Assembly (NCBI GenBank): GCA_035649275.1
Contig: DASRJW010000012.1
Span: forward strand, 1 to 40,000
Direction of reading: 5' to 3'
DNA: 40,000 nt
Source: Candidatus Krumholzibacteriia bacterium
GTDB taxonomy: Bacteria; Krumholzibacteriota; Krumholzibacteriia; G020349025
Shown here: positions 31,952 to 39,744 of the stretch, in pieces
Numbering within the stretch: the stretch's first letter is position 1
Layout: the number at the start of each line of letters is the position of its first letter
Position numbers and translations under genes: made by a program
The notes under the pieces: model-generated
The model's database searches: none
Seen by the model: the letters and a program-made list of their open reading frames with translations, nothing else
What the model was told of the DNA's origin: nothing

Positions 31952-33328
31952 TCAGCCTTGCCAGTCGGTTTTCACGGTGATGAACTGACTGCGGCCATCG
32001 CGCTCGACGAAGAACACCAGCTTCCGGATTTCCTTCTTCGCCGCATCTTCCAGCACCCGCTTCACGTCCGCCGGCGCCGCAATGGTCTCGTCGTCGACGC
32101 GCTGGATGATGTCCCCGGCCTCCAGGCCCCCGACGCTGCTCCAGCTGCCTTCCTCCACCCGACTCACCATCACGCCCCGGAAGTCCGGCGCCAGGTCGTG
32201 GGCGCGGAGGTCGGCGAAGACGAGCTCGCGTACGGTGAGCTCGAAATCGTTGTTGTGGTATTCCTCGGCCTCCTGGGGCGACTTCGGCGCCGCCTGCAGC
32301 ACCACGTCCACCTCTTGCCGCGACCCGCCGCGGACGATGCCGAGGTGCAGCTGGGTCGCCACCCCCGCCAATCCCACCTGTTCGACGAAGATGGGCACGT
32401 GGTCTTCTCGATCCACCGGGACGGGAGCGCCGTTCATCTCCAAGATGATGTCGCCCTCCTGCAGACCCGCCACTGCCGCCGGGGAGCCGGGGATGACGGA
32501 GTTGACGATGATGCCGCTCTGGGCCGGCAGCTTCCAGTAGTCCGCCATCTCCGGCGTCAGCGCCTGCAGCGTGATCCCGAGCCAGGCGCGGCGCGCTTCG
32601 CCCTTGCGCGGCGGGCTCGCGATCAATGGCGCCAGCGTCGCCGACGGCACCAGGATGCCGTAGTAGGAGCCCTCCTCGCCGCCGAAGCTGGAGACGAACG
32701 AGGGACCGGCGCCGCCGAGCTCGGAGAGGACGCCCACGGCCCGGCCGTCGGCATCGAAGACGGGCCCGCCGAGGGCATCTTCGGCGTTCAGATCCGTCAC
32801 CAGGAAAGGCTTGGGCTTGTCCACGTCGGCCACGACGCGACCCGCGGCGAGATGCACCATCGGCTCCAGGTTGTCGGGCAAGAGCCCCAGGACGTAGACG
32901 TCATCGCCCACGTGCGGCCGGGAACGCACATCGAAGCGCAAGGGCTGTACCCCGGGCGGCAGGGTGCCTTGCAAGCGTAGGAAGGCGATGTTGGCGAACT
33001 CGTCACGCCCGACGAAGCTGGCGTTGCGCACCACGCCGCCGCCGAAATGCACTTTGAAATCGTGGGGTTGGGCGCCCGTGGCCGAGCTGGTGACGACGGC
33101 GCCGTTGAGCATGATCAGATCCGTTCCGACCACGACGGCCAGGTCGCGGCCCTCGACCTCCCGCACCTGGCGCATCATCCGCGTTTCCACGTAGTAGGTC
33201 ACCGCCACGACGCTGCCGCGCTGGCGCTCGTAGATCTGCCGCGGCCCCGCTTGCGCCGCCTGCACGCCACCCATGAGCAGCACCGCGAGAGCGGCGGAGC
33301 TCCCGCAACGCTCGAGTCCTCGCCTCAC
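31952..33328 (-). CDS. HtrA/DegP-like pseudoprotease with two PDZ domains
   Basis: The 458-residue secreted protein begins with GTG in a GTGA overlap with the active HtrA gene. A signal peptide covers about residues 1-27 (AALAVLLMGGVQAAQA). Residues about 30-235 align with the HtrA protease domain, but the triad is lost: Ala83 in VVTSSATG replaces His, Asn113 in FANIAFLRL replaces Asp, and Leu186 in EDALGGPVFD replaces Ser, while the neighbouring GGP and the strands are kept. PDZ domains follow at about 245-345 (AWLGITLQALTPE, GSPAAVAGLQEGDIIL) and 360-455 (GGLEAGDIIQRVDDE). It is presumably a periplasmic regulator, chaperone or partner subunit of the active protease. Confidence 0.85.
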   Translation of the reverse strand: MRRGLERCGSSAALAVLLMGGVQAAQAGPRQIYERQRGSVVAVTYYVETRMMRQVREVEGRDLAVVVGTDLIMLNGAVVTSSATGAQPHDFKVHFGGGVVRNASFVGRDEFANIAFLRLQGTLPPGVQPLRFDVRSRPHVGDDVYVLGLLPDNLEPMVHLAAGRVVADVDKPKPFLVTDLNAEDALGGPVFDADGRAVGVLSELGGAGPSFVSSFGGEEGSYYGILVPSATLAPLIASPPRKGEARRAWLGITLQALTPEMADYWKLPAQSGIIVNSVIPGSPAAVAGLQEGDIILEMNGAPVPVDREDHVPIFVEQVGLAGVATQLHLGIVRGGSRQEVDVVLQAAPKSPQEAEEYHNNDFELTVRELVFADLRAHDLAPDFRGVMVSRVEEGSWSSVGGLEAGDIIQRVDDETIAAPADVKRVLEDAAKKEIRKLVFFVERDGRSQFITVKTDWQG

Positions 33329-34824
33329 CCTTCACGTCCTCCTGGCTTGATCAGCACGAAACGCCCGGAATCCCGTCGCTTGACGTGCAACATGATCGGT
33401 TCTGGAGTTCCCTTCGACAGCCCCTCGTAGAGCTGGCGGAACTGTTCCAGGCTCTCCACCTTCGTCTCCCCGATGAAGCGCACGATGTCCTGCGGTGCCA
33501 GACCGCCTTCTTCGGCGGCACTGCCGCCGCGCACGCCGGAAACCAGGACACCGGAGGCATTGTCGAGATGCATGTCCAGCACCGTCTGCTGGGTGATCCC
33601 CCGCACGGTGAAACCCCAGGCTTTGACCTCGAAATCGCTGCCGCTCGAACGACCGTACTCCCGCGGCGTGAGCCGCACCGTCTGCAAAGAACCGGCGCGC
33701 TGGTAGGCGATCTCGACCTCCTTGTCCGCCGGGAGGCCGGCGACGAAGCTATAGAAGAGCGGGATCTCTTCGTAGAAGCGTGCGGTCACGTCCTTGTTCC
33801 CCACGCGCACCAGCAAGTCTCCCGGCTTGATCCCAGCGCTCTCCGCCGGCGACTCCGGTTCGACATCGCTGACGAGGACGCCGCCGGCGCGAGCGGCGAA
33901 GAAGTCCTCCAGCTCCTGCAACGGTTGCACCTCGACCCCGATCCAACTGCGCTCGACCTTGCCCCCGGCGATGATGGCGCCCGAGACCTCACGCACCACG
34001 TTGGCAGGGATGGAAAAGCCCAGGTTGTTGGCCATGACGAAGGCGCGGGAGTTGATCCCGACCACCCGGCCCGACAGATCCACCAAGGGGCCGCCGCTGT
34101 TCCCCGGATTGATCGCTGCATCGGTCTGGATCCAGGTGTTGAAGATGCCGGTGCGCTCCCCCGAGGGCAGGCGGAAATCGGCGGGCAGGTAGCGGTCGGT
34201 GGTGCTGATGACGCCGAAGCTGAGGGAGCGCGACAGGGCGAAGGGGCTGCCGAGGGCCATCACGATCTGCCCGGTCTGCAGCGCGTCGGAATCGCCAAAC
34301 TCCGCGGCCGGCGGCCGCTCCCCCTTGTAGTCGCTGAAGTCCAGCTTGAGCACCGCCAGGTCCGTGAGCGGGTCGCCGCCGATGAGCTCGGCGCGGAGGC
34401 GCTCCTTGTTCCAGAGCGTGCAGATGACCTGCTCGGAATGGCCCGCCACGTGGTAGTTGGTCACCACGTAGCCCTCGGCGCGGACCACCACGCCACTGCC
34501 GGTGACCTGCGACTTCTCCTTCGTCCCCGAGCTGTAATCGGGGACGACGGGCTGCACGTTCACCAGCGCCGGCAACACTTGATCGCGGGCGGCGTAGATC
34601 TGCCGCTGCAGCTCGTCGCCGGCTGTTCCCGGGGCGGGGGCACCGCCGCGCGCCGGCTTTCCGGACACTGCGGACACTGCCGCTAGATTGCAGAGCCCGA
34701 TCAGCACCATGGACTGGATTCCCCGCCGCAAAGCTTTCCTCCTGCACCCAGTTTGCTTCCACCACTGTCGGCGCGCCCCGCGAGGGGCGACCCGCCTGCT
34801 GCGCGGCGCAGCCTGCATCATCAT
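33325..34824 (-). CDS. HtrA/DegP-like periplasmic serine protease with two PDZ domains
   Basis: Catalytic domain at about 85-285 with the full triad: His125 in VVTNYHVAG, Asp155 in TDLAVLKL, Ser243 in NPGNSGGPL. PDZ domains lie at about 292-385 (PAESAGIKPGDLLVRVG) and 400-490 (GSAAEEGGLAPQDIVRF). It would degrade misfolded envelope proteins. The frame starts with three ATG codons in a row immediately after TGGAGG; the third (34818) has the best spacing. The N-terminus is odd: about 36 basic residues precede the hydrophobic signal core VLIGLCNLAAVSAVSG. An internal ATG at 34710 would give a conventional signal peptide but has only a weak ribosome-binding sequence. Length is 499 residues from the first ATG. 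Confidence 0.93.
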   Translation of the reverse strand: MMMQAAPRSRRVAPRGARRQWWKQTGCRRKALRRGIQSMVLIGLCNLAAVSAVSGKPARGGAPAPGTAGDELQRQIYAARDQVLPALVNVQPVVPDYSSGTKEKSQVTGSGVVVRAEGYVVTNYHVAGHSEQVICTLWNKERLRAELIGGDPLTDLAVLKLDFSDYKGERPPAAEFGDSDALQTGQIVMALGSPFALSRSLSFGVISTTDRYLPADFRLPSGERTGIFNTWIQTDAAINPGNSGGPLVDLSGRVVGINSRAFVMANNLGFSIPANVVREVSGAIIAGGKVERSWIGVEVQPLQELEDFFAARAGGVLVSDVEPESPAESAGIKPGDLLVRVGNKDVTARFYEEIPLFYSFVAGLPADKEVEIAYQRAGSLQTVRLTPREYGRSSGSDFEVKAWGFTVRGITQQTVLDMHLDNASGVLVSGVRGGSAAEEGGLAPQDIVRFIGETKVESLEQFRQLYEGLSKGTPEPIMLHVKRRDSGRFVLIKPGGREG

Positions 34825-34892
34825 CCTCCAGACGCGGAGAACTGCCCATGCCTCCGTGGCCCTGGCGGGCGGATCCCCTCGCCTGGGAAAGC

Positions 34893-34898
34893 ATTATA
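34893..34898 (-). promoter_or_regulatory. -10 box for the HtrA pair
   Basis: The minus strand has a perfect TATAAT about 70 bases before the htrA start. Spacing to any -35 box is poor (GAGACA lies 21 bases away), so an activator or an alternative sigma factor may help. A perfect AT-rich box stands out strongly in this GC-rich sequence. Confidence 0.5.
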
Positions 34899-34961
34899 GG
34901 GTCCTGGGCGCCGCGACGCTGTCTCCGCCTCTGGTGCGCCCCTTCTACGGGAGGGCGCGCC

Positions 34962-36059
34962 TCACGGTTCCCTCGCCTTAAGCATGTCGCAGACCACGGG
35001 GGCGAGCGCCGACGCCGCCACCCAGTGGCCCCGGGCCCGCCAGTGACCGTCGATACGGAAACTCACCGGCCCCGGGTCGGCTGCCAGAACTCCCACCAGG
35101 TCCAGGTAAGGAATGCCGAGAGCGTCGCAGAGCCCGGCCAGACGGGCGCTCATCTGCGGGCCAAAGGTGGTCGCCTGCGCCAGGAGCAAGGGCGCGCCGG
35201 CGGCAGCGGCTTCCTGCCGCAAGAGGGCCAGTGCCTGGCAGAAGCGCCGCCACTGCAGCTCGTCGAGGAGCAGCTCCGTCGTTCCCCCCGTCACGCCGCG
35301 CTCCTGTGCCGCCGCCACCCGGGAACTCTCGGCGCGATGTTGCTGCCGGAAGCGCAGGAAGCGGTAGGCCTGCAAGTGCGCCTTGGCGAGGTCGGTGAGC
35401 CAGCGCGCGCTCCGCCGGAGCGGCCCGAGCACGACCGGACGGAGGCGCATGCTGTCGCCTTCCACCACATAGATACGAGCATCGTTGCCCACGACGTCGA
35501 GGAGATCGTTGGCCACGAACAGGTAGAGCGCCAAGTCCGGGTGGAAGCGCGCCGCCAGGTGCTTGGTGCGCGCGGCGCAGCAAGCGGCACCGAAGCCGCT
35601 GACGCCGAAGTTCAGCACCTCGAGCGGTCGGGCCGGGAAGCAAGCGTGCAGGCGTTCTTCCAGGAGCCGCGCCACGGTGCTGTCCAGGGGCACCTGCAGG
35701 GCTTCGGCGAAGGAATCGCCGACGAGCGCCACCCGGAGACCTCCCGGTGGTTTCTCCAGCCGGCGCGGCAGGTCGCGCATGCCGAAATCGTTGATCTGGA
35801 TCGGGACGGAGAACTCCTGCCGGCGATAGACGTAGCGCGCTCCCGGCGTCGGTTCGAAGTACGTCGCCGGCGAGTAGCGATAGCGCGACTCGGGTTGCGG
35901 CTCGAGCCAGCGCACACCCAGCTCGAAGAGCGCTGCGCCAGCGACACAAGACACCGCGGCGAGAAAAAAGGTCGACCGACGGCGAGTCGGCGATGGGGGC
36001 CCGCCGGTCCCGCTTGACCGCCTCGCCACTGGCTTGCTACGGTGCCCCGCCGATGCCAC
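34962..36059 (-). CDS. Membrane-anchored SGNH-hydrolase-like protein
   Basis: The 365-residue protein has a single membrane anchor at about 35-55 (TFFLAAVSCVAGAALFELGV) and a periplasmic SGNH (GDSL) domain. Block I is VALVGDSFAEAL, block II Gly is in NFGVSGFGA, block III Asn is in FVANDLLD, and block V is IDGHWRARGHW, so Ser, Gly, Asn and His are all visible. The family contains esterases and acetyl or acyl transferases acting on polysaccharide or lipid. The start is uncertain: GTG at 36059 has GGAGG about 10 bases upstream but would overlap the divergent lipoprotein start; GTG at 36029 gives a shorter cytoplasmic tail. Confidence 0.78.
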   Translation of the reverse strand: MASAGHRSKPVARRSSGTGGPPSPTRRRSTFFLAAVSCVAGAALFELGVRWLEPQPESRYRYSPATYFEPTPGARYVYRRQEFSVPIQINDFGMRDLPRRLEKPPGGLRVALVGDSFAEALQVPLDSTVARLLEERLHACFPARPLEVLNFGVSGFGAACCAARTKHLAARFHPDLALYLFVANDLLDVVGNDARIYVVEGDSMRLRPVVLGPLRRSARWLTDLAKAHLQAYRFLRFRQQHRAESSRVAAAQERGVTGGTTELLLDELQWRRFCQALALLRQEAAAAGAPLLLAQATTFGPQMSARLAGLCDALGIPYLDLVGVLAADPGPVSFRIDGHWRARGHWVAASALAPVVCDMLKAREP

Positions 36060-37486
36060 CTTTACCTTGCCTCCTCGGAGGGACGCTCGCTGCCAGGGCG
36101 CGCTGCAGCGCGGCGCTCGCGGTCGCGGCTCTCGGGGCGGGTTGCAATGCCGCCCCACCGGGTTCGTCGAGCGCGCCGGTGACTCTGGCACCGCGCTTCG
36201 TCGACGCTGCCTTGGCCTGTGACGAAGCGGGCGGCGTCTACGCTGCCGGCACCGAGCGCTTCGAAACCACCAATCAGATCTTCGTGGCCCACTCCAAGCG
36301 CTATGGCGAAAGCTGGAGCCCACGGTTCCATTACGTCAACACCAGCGTGGCGGGAGAGCGCGGCAGGCCGCACCTGGCCGCGGGTGCTCCTGGCGAGGTC
36401 TACGTCCTCTGGGAAGACACCCGGCACGGCAAGGTCGATCTCTTCTTCAACCGCAGCCTCGACGGCGGCGAGTCCTGGCTCGAGGCAGATGTGCAGGTCA
36501 ACACCGGTGTCGTCCCCTCGCTGCACCTCGCCGCTCCCATCCTGCGCTGCGATCGGCGCGGCAACATCTACGTGGTCTGGCGCGACGAAGCCGAGGGCTT
36601 CGTCGCCTTTTATATCAACAGCTCGCACGACCGCGGCAGCAGCTGGTTCGAGACGCCGGTTGCCATCACCGGTGTTTCCACCGCGGAGAAAGCCGCCCCC
36701 GACCTGGTCTGCGACGACACCGGGAGCCTGCTCCTGGGATGGTGCGAGCTCCAAGCCGGCGTCCCGGGTATCTACGTCAACGCCTCCGTGGATCACGGCG
36801 CCACCTGGCAGTGGGAGAATCAGTACCTGGGACGTCCCCTCGTCGGCTCGCGCTTGCCGCGCCCGGCGCTGGCGCTGTCGCCGACCGGCGCGGCCTTCGC
36901 GGCTTGGCTCACCAGCGCCGGCGTCCTCTTCACCCGTTCCCATGACCAAGGCCGGTCCTGGGAGGCTGCCCCGCAGCGGCTCCCCACCGGCGGCTATCCC
37001 ACGCAGCCGCAGATGCACATCGACCGTTTCGGCCACCTCTACATCGTCTGGCAAGCCGTGGCCGCCGATGCTTCTTCCTTCTTCAGTCTTCGCACCAGCG
37101 CCGACGATGGCGCCACTTTCGTCGAGACACGTGTGCCCCGCACGGGAGGCTGGCATCTGGTCGCGCCCGCGGGTTTCCAGGAACCAGCTTTCGTTCCCTT
37201 TCGCAGCGGTGCCGACGCCGCCGGCAATTTCTATCTCACCTGGACCGAAGGGGACCCGGGCATCCGCGGCATCGGCTTCGACCGGGTCTCGAATTACGGG
37301 GCGCTCTGGCTCGGCCTCACGCGCAACCTGAACCTCGCCTCGCATCTGCCGGCCACACCCGAGGCGCCACTCCTTTGCGTCGGGGACACCGGTCATGTCT
37401 ATCTGCTTTGGAACGAAGGGCACACCCTCACCGTGGCATCCTCGCCCTTCTACGGCGACTCGGGCTGGAGTTACGAACACTTCTGA
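36053..37486 (+). CDS. Lipoprotein with sialidase-like Asp-box repeats (BNR propeller)
   Basis: The 477-residue protein starts at ATG 36053 and has a lipoprotein signal with lipobox LGAGC, placing the lipidated Cys at residue 31. The mature part is a probable six-bladed beta propeller with repeated Asp boxes of the type S-x-D-x-G-x-[ST]-W: SKRYGESW, SLDGGESW, SHDRGSSW, SVDHGATW, SHDQGRSW and SADDGATF. Between them are strands of the form GNIYVVWRD or GHLYIVWQ. The catalytic Arg triad and Tyr/Glu of true sialidases are not recognised, so enzymatic activity is not claimed. It may bind carbohydrate or protein at the cell surface. It is divergent from the SGNH gene. Confidence 0.82.
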   Translation: MPPLPCLLGGTLAARARCSAALAVAALGAGCNAAPPGSSSAPVTLAPRFVDAALACDEAGGVYAAGTERFETTNQIFVAHSKRYGESWSPRFHYVNTSVAGERGRPHLAAGAPGEVYVLWEDTRHGKVDLFFNRSLDGGESWLEADVQVNTGVVPSLHLAAPILRCDRRGNIYVVWRDEAEGFVAFYINSSHDRGSSWFETPVAITGVSTAEKAAPDLVCDDTGSLLLGWCELQAGVPGIYVNASVDHGATWQWENQYLGRPLVGSRLPRPALALSPTGAAFAAWLTSAGVLFTRSHDQGRSWEAAPQRLPTGGYPTQPQMHIDRFGHLYIVWQAVAADASSFFSLRTSADDGATFVETRVPRTGGWHLVAPAGFQEPAFVPFRSGADAAGNFYLTWTEGDPGIRGIGFDRVSNYGALWLGLTRNLNLASHLPATPEAPLLCVGDTGHVYLLWNEGHTLTVASSPFYGDSGWSYEHF

Positions 37487-37579
37487 GCCCGTGCGGCGCG
37501 GCATCAGCTCCACCACAAACAGAATCGCGTCGATCCAGGAGTGGAAGGAGGGGGACGCGAGAGGTCGCCTGTCATCAAA

Positions 37580-37596
37580 GACGCCTATCGGGCGTC
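37580..37596 (-). terminator. Weak rho-independent terminator after the GT9 gene
   Basis: On the minus strand GACGCC, loop CGATA, GGCGTC, followed by TTTGAT, 12 bases after the glycosyltransferase stop codon. Six pairs and a short T run make it only a moderate candidate. The interval 37487-37608 holds no other recognisable feature. Confidence 0.42.
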
Positions 37597-37608
37597 CCCT
37601 CGCCATGC

Positions 37609-38688
37609 TCAACGAGGAGTGCGCCTCTCGGTCTGCGAGCGCAGCGTTGATGGCCGCGAGCCAGGGCGCACCTCGGCGCGCCCAGCGAGCTGCATCACTT
37701 CCGCCTCCACCTGCCCGGGTGTCACGCTCTGCATACACACATTATCGTGACAATCGGCGTAGCGGCGGCCGTCGTAACAAGGACGGCAGGGCAGGTGCGC
37801 GCCCCCCCACAGGACCACGGTCCTGGCGTCGGGGCGGATGAATTCCGCCGGCGCCGTGGGACCGAAGAGCGCCACCAGCGGTGCTCCCGCCAAGCGCGCC
37901 AGGTGCAGGGGTCCGCTGTCGTGGGTGACGACGGCGTCGCAGGCCGCGTAGAGACCCACGAGATCCATGACCGAAGTTTTGCCGATCAGATTGAGGACAT
38001 CGAGCCCGGCGAAGCCTTCCTGGACCCAGAGGTCGGAGGCGGCACCGGTGAGAACCACGCCGCACCCCTGGGCGAGGAGGCGACGGGCGAGCTCGGCGTA
38101 GTGCGATAGAGGCCAGCGCTTCAGAGGCACGTCGCTCAGGATGTTCTTGGCACCGCCCGGCGCCAGCGCGACGACCGGGACGGGGAGGGTGGCGAGTGCG
38201 GCCCGGACCGTCTCGGACAGACCCACCGGAACGCTGGGGAGCACACTGGGCACCTGCGCCGGACCCTCCTCGCCGGTGATCAAGCGCGCATATTCATCGC
38301 CGTGGTAGCGGCCGGGCACCGGGAAGGGTCGCTGCCCTTGCCGGCGCGAGAACCCGCGTCGCTCTGCTGCTGCCAGCGGACGGGTGAGCCAGCGGTAACG
38401 CGGGTCGGGATGAGCGGTCACGATGAGATCGAAACGCCGCCCGGCGAGGTCGATCCAGAGCCGCAGCATGGCTTCGATCTTTTGCGCCCGATTTCCGGCC
38501 AAGAGAGGCTCTTCATCCACCGCGATCACCTGGTGCACCTTGCCCGTGGCTTGCACCAAGGGAGCCGTCTGCTTGGCCGTAAGCCAGGTGACCCGCGCCT
38601 GGGGATAGTGCTTTTCGATCGCCGGGAGCATGGTGAGAGCCATCACCACGTCGCCCAACGCCGCGATCTTGACGATCAGGATTTCCAA
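37609..38688 (-). CDS. GT9-family glycosyltransferase (lipopolysaccharide heptosyltransferase-like)
   Basis: The 359-residue GT-B protein begins EILIVKIAALGDVVMALTMLP, the hallmark of the ADP-heptose:LPS heptosyltransferase family. Donor-site elements are VALAPGGAKN, VVLTGAASD, NLIGKTSVMDLV and THDSGPLHLARLAGAPLVALFGPTAP. It would add heptose to the LPS core or a similar glycan, though the exact sugar is not certain. A C-terminal segment has several Cys (LPCRPCYDG, DCHDNVCMQ), frequently seen in these proteins. It follows the GT2 gene by 25 bases. Confidence 0.9.
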   Translation of the reverse strand: MEILIVKIAALGDVVMALTMLPAIEKHYPQARVTWLTAKQTAPLVQATGKVHQVIAVDEEPLLAGNRAQKIEAMLRLWIDLAGRRFDLIVTAHPDPRYRWLTRPLAAAERRGFSRRQGQRPFPVPGRYHGDEYARLITGEEGPAQVPSVLPSVPVGLSETVRAALATLPVPVVALAPGGAKNILSDVPLKRWPLSHYAELARRLLAQGCGVVLTGAASDLWVQEGFAGLDVLNLIGKTSVMDLVGLYAACDAVVTHDSGPLHLARLAGAPLVALFGPTAPAEFIRPDARTVVLWGGAHLPCRPCYDGRRYADCHDNVCMQSVTPGQVEAEVMQLAGRAEVRPGSRPSTLRSQTERRTPR

Positions 38689-38713
38689 GGCTTCCCCCCC
38701 ACGTCACGCGAGT

Positions 38714-39490
38714 TTAGGTGCGCAGCTTGGCGTAGGGAAGGCGGAGCAGCTTGACGAGCTGCCGGCCGACCCAAGGCGTGCCGTTCAGCTCGAGGTAGCG
38801 GTCCTGGCTCGTGTAGTAGAGGCGCTTGCGCTCCCGCGACGAGCGCAGGCTCTGCCCGCCGAGGTGGATCACTCGGGCGGCGGGCTCACGGACCACGGTC
38901 TTGCCGGAGCGCCGATAGCGCCGGCAGAGATCGACGTCCTCGTAGTAGAGGAACAGACGCTCCGAGAAGCCGCCGAGCTGCAGGTACTCGACCCGCCGTG
39001 CCATCACCGCCACCGCCGAAACCCAGTCGGGCTCCACCGTCGTGAGGACGGTGCGGGTGCGCCGGGCCAGAATGCGGCCCGCCGTGGGAAAGATGCCTTG
39101 CGCGTCGGACTGAAGCGTCTGCCCGTCGGCTCGATAGACGTCCGGCGCCACCAGACCGATGTCGGGGCGCTGCTCCAGCTTGGCGCGCAAGAGCGCCAAG
39201 CAACTGGGCTGCACCAAAGCATCGCTGTTGAGGAAAAAGAGAAAGTCCCCCCTCGCCAGCCGGGCGCCCCGGTTACAGGCGGTGCCGAAGCCGAGGTTCT
39301 CGTTTTGGGGGAGGAAGGTGACCGGGGCAGCGGCGAAGCGGCGCTGCAGGTGCTCGCAGCTGCCATCGCCGGAATGATTGTCCACCACGATCACGCGCCG
39401 CAGGCACTCCTCGGGGAGGGCCGAGGCGATGGCCCGCTCGGTGCATTCCTGGGTCTTGTAGTGGACGACGATGACGTCGACGTCGCGCAT
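38714..39490 (-). CDS. GT2-family glycosyltransferase (rhamnosyltransferase-like)
   Basis: The 258-residue GT-A enzyme shows VDVIVVHYKTQECTERAI at the N-terminus, VIVVDNHSGDGS, NENLGFGTACNRGARLA, the metal-binding FFLNSDALV, and GGFSERLFLYYEDVDLCRRYRR with the acidic catalytic region. This pattern is typical of GT2 transferases such as dTDP-rhamnosyltransferases. The ATG at 39490 is preceded by GGGGGAG. With the GT9 gene it forms a two-gene unit placed directly after the rRNA operon on the same strand. Confidence 0.9.
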   Translation of the reverse strand: MRDVDVIVVHYKTQECTERAIASALPEECLRRVIVVDNHSGDGSCEHLQRRFAAAPVTFLPQNENLGFGTACNRGARLARGDFLFFLNSDALVQPSCLALLRAKLEQRPDIGLVAPDVYRADGQTLQSDAQGIFPTAGRILARRTRTVLTTVEPDWVSAVAVMARRVEYLQLGGFSERLFLYYEDVDLCRRYRRSGKTVVREPAARVIHLGGQSLRSSRERKRLYYTSQDRYLELNGTPWVGRQLVKLLRLPYAKLRT

Positions 39491-39530
39491 GGCTCCCCCT
39501 AGCAGCCGCCGGGAGCAGCGGGAAAGCAGC

Positions 39531-39555
39531 GGACCCCGCGGCGGGCGCGGGGTCC
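39531..39555 (-). terminator. Terminator-like hairpin after the 5S rRNA gene
   Basis: On the minus strand GGACCCCGCG, loop CCCGC, CGCGGGGTCC make a perfect ten-pair stem beginning 8 bases beyond the 5S gene. The downstream bases GCTGCTTTCC are only weakly T-rich, so termination may be incomplete and let transcription continue into the glycosyltransferase genes. Confidence 0.72.
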
Positions 39556-39563
39556 GGGAGAAT

Positions 39564-39677
39564 TGGGCGGCGTCCTACTCTCCCACCACCTCCCGGTGGC
39601 AGTACCATCGGCGCTGCAGGGCTTAACGGCCGTGTTCGGAATGGGAACGGGTGTACCCCCTGCGCTATCACCACCCA
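39564..39677 (-). rRNA. rrf: 5S ribosomal RNA
   Basis: About 114 bases. The minus strand starts TGGGTGGTGATAGCG and contains the conserved CCCGTTCCCATTCCGAACACG and GGGAGAGTAGGACGCCGCCC segments in shortened form. The first bases GGGTGGTG pair with the last CGCCGCCC, giving helix I and defining the ends. Confidence 0.95.
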
Positions 39678-39744
39678 AAGGGTGCGTCGTGGCAGCGACG
39701 CGAAGAACGACAACCCGAGCAGGGTAGAGCCGAAAAGAGAATGA

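Noticed and set aside
39678-39744. Possible tRNA in the 23S-5S spacer.
   Set aside because: The spacer is only about 67 bases and has no TTC-loop or cloverleaf arrangement.
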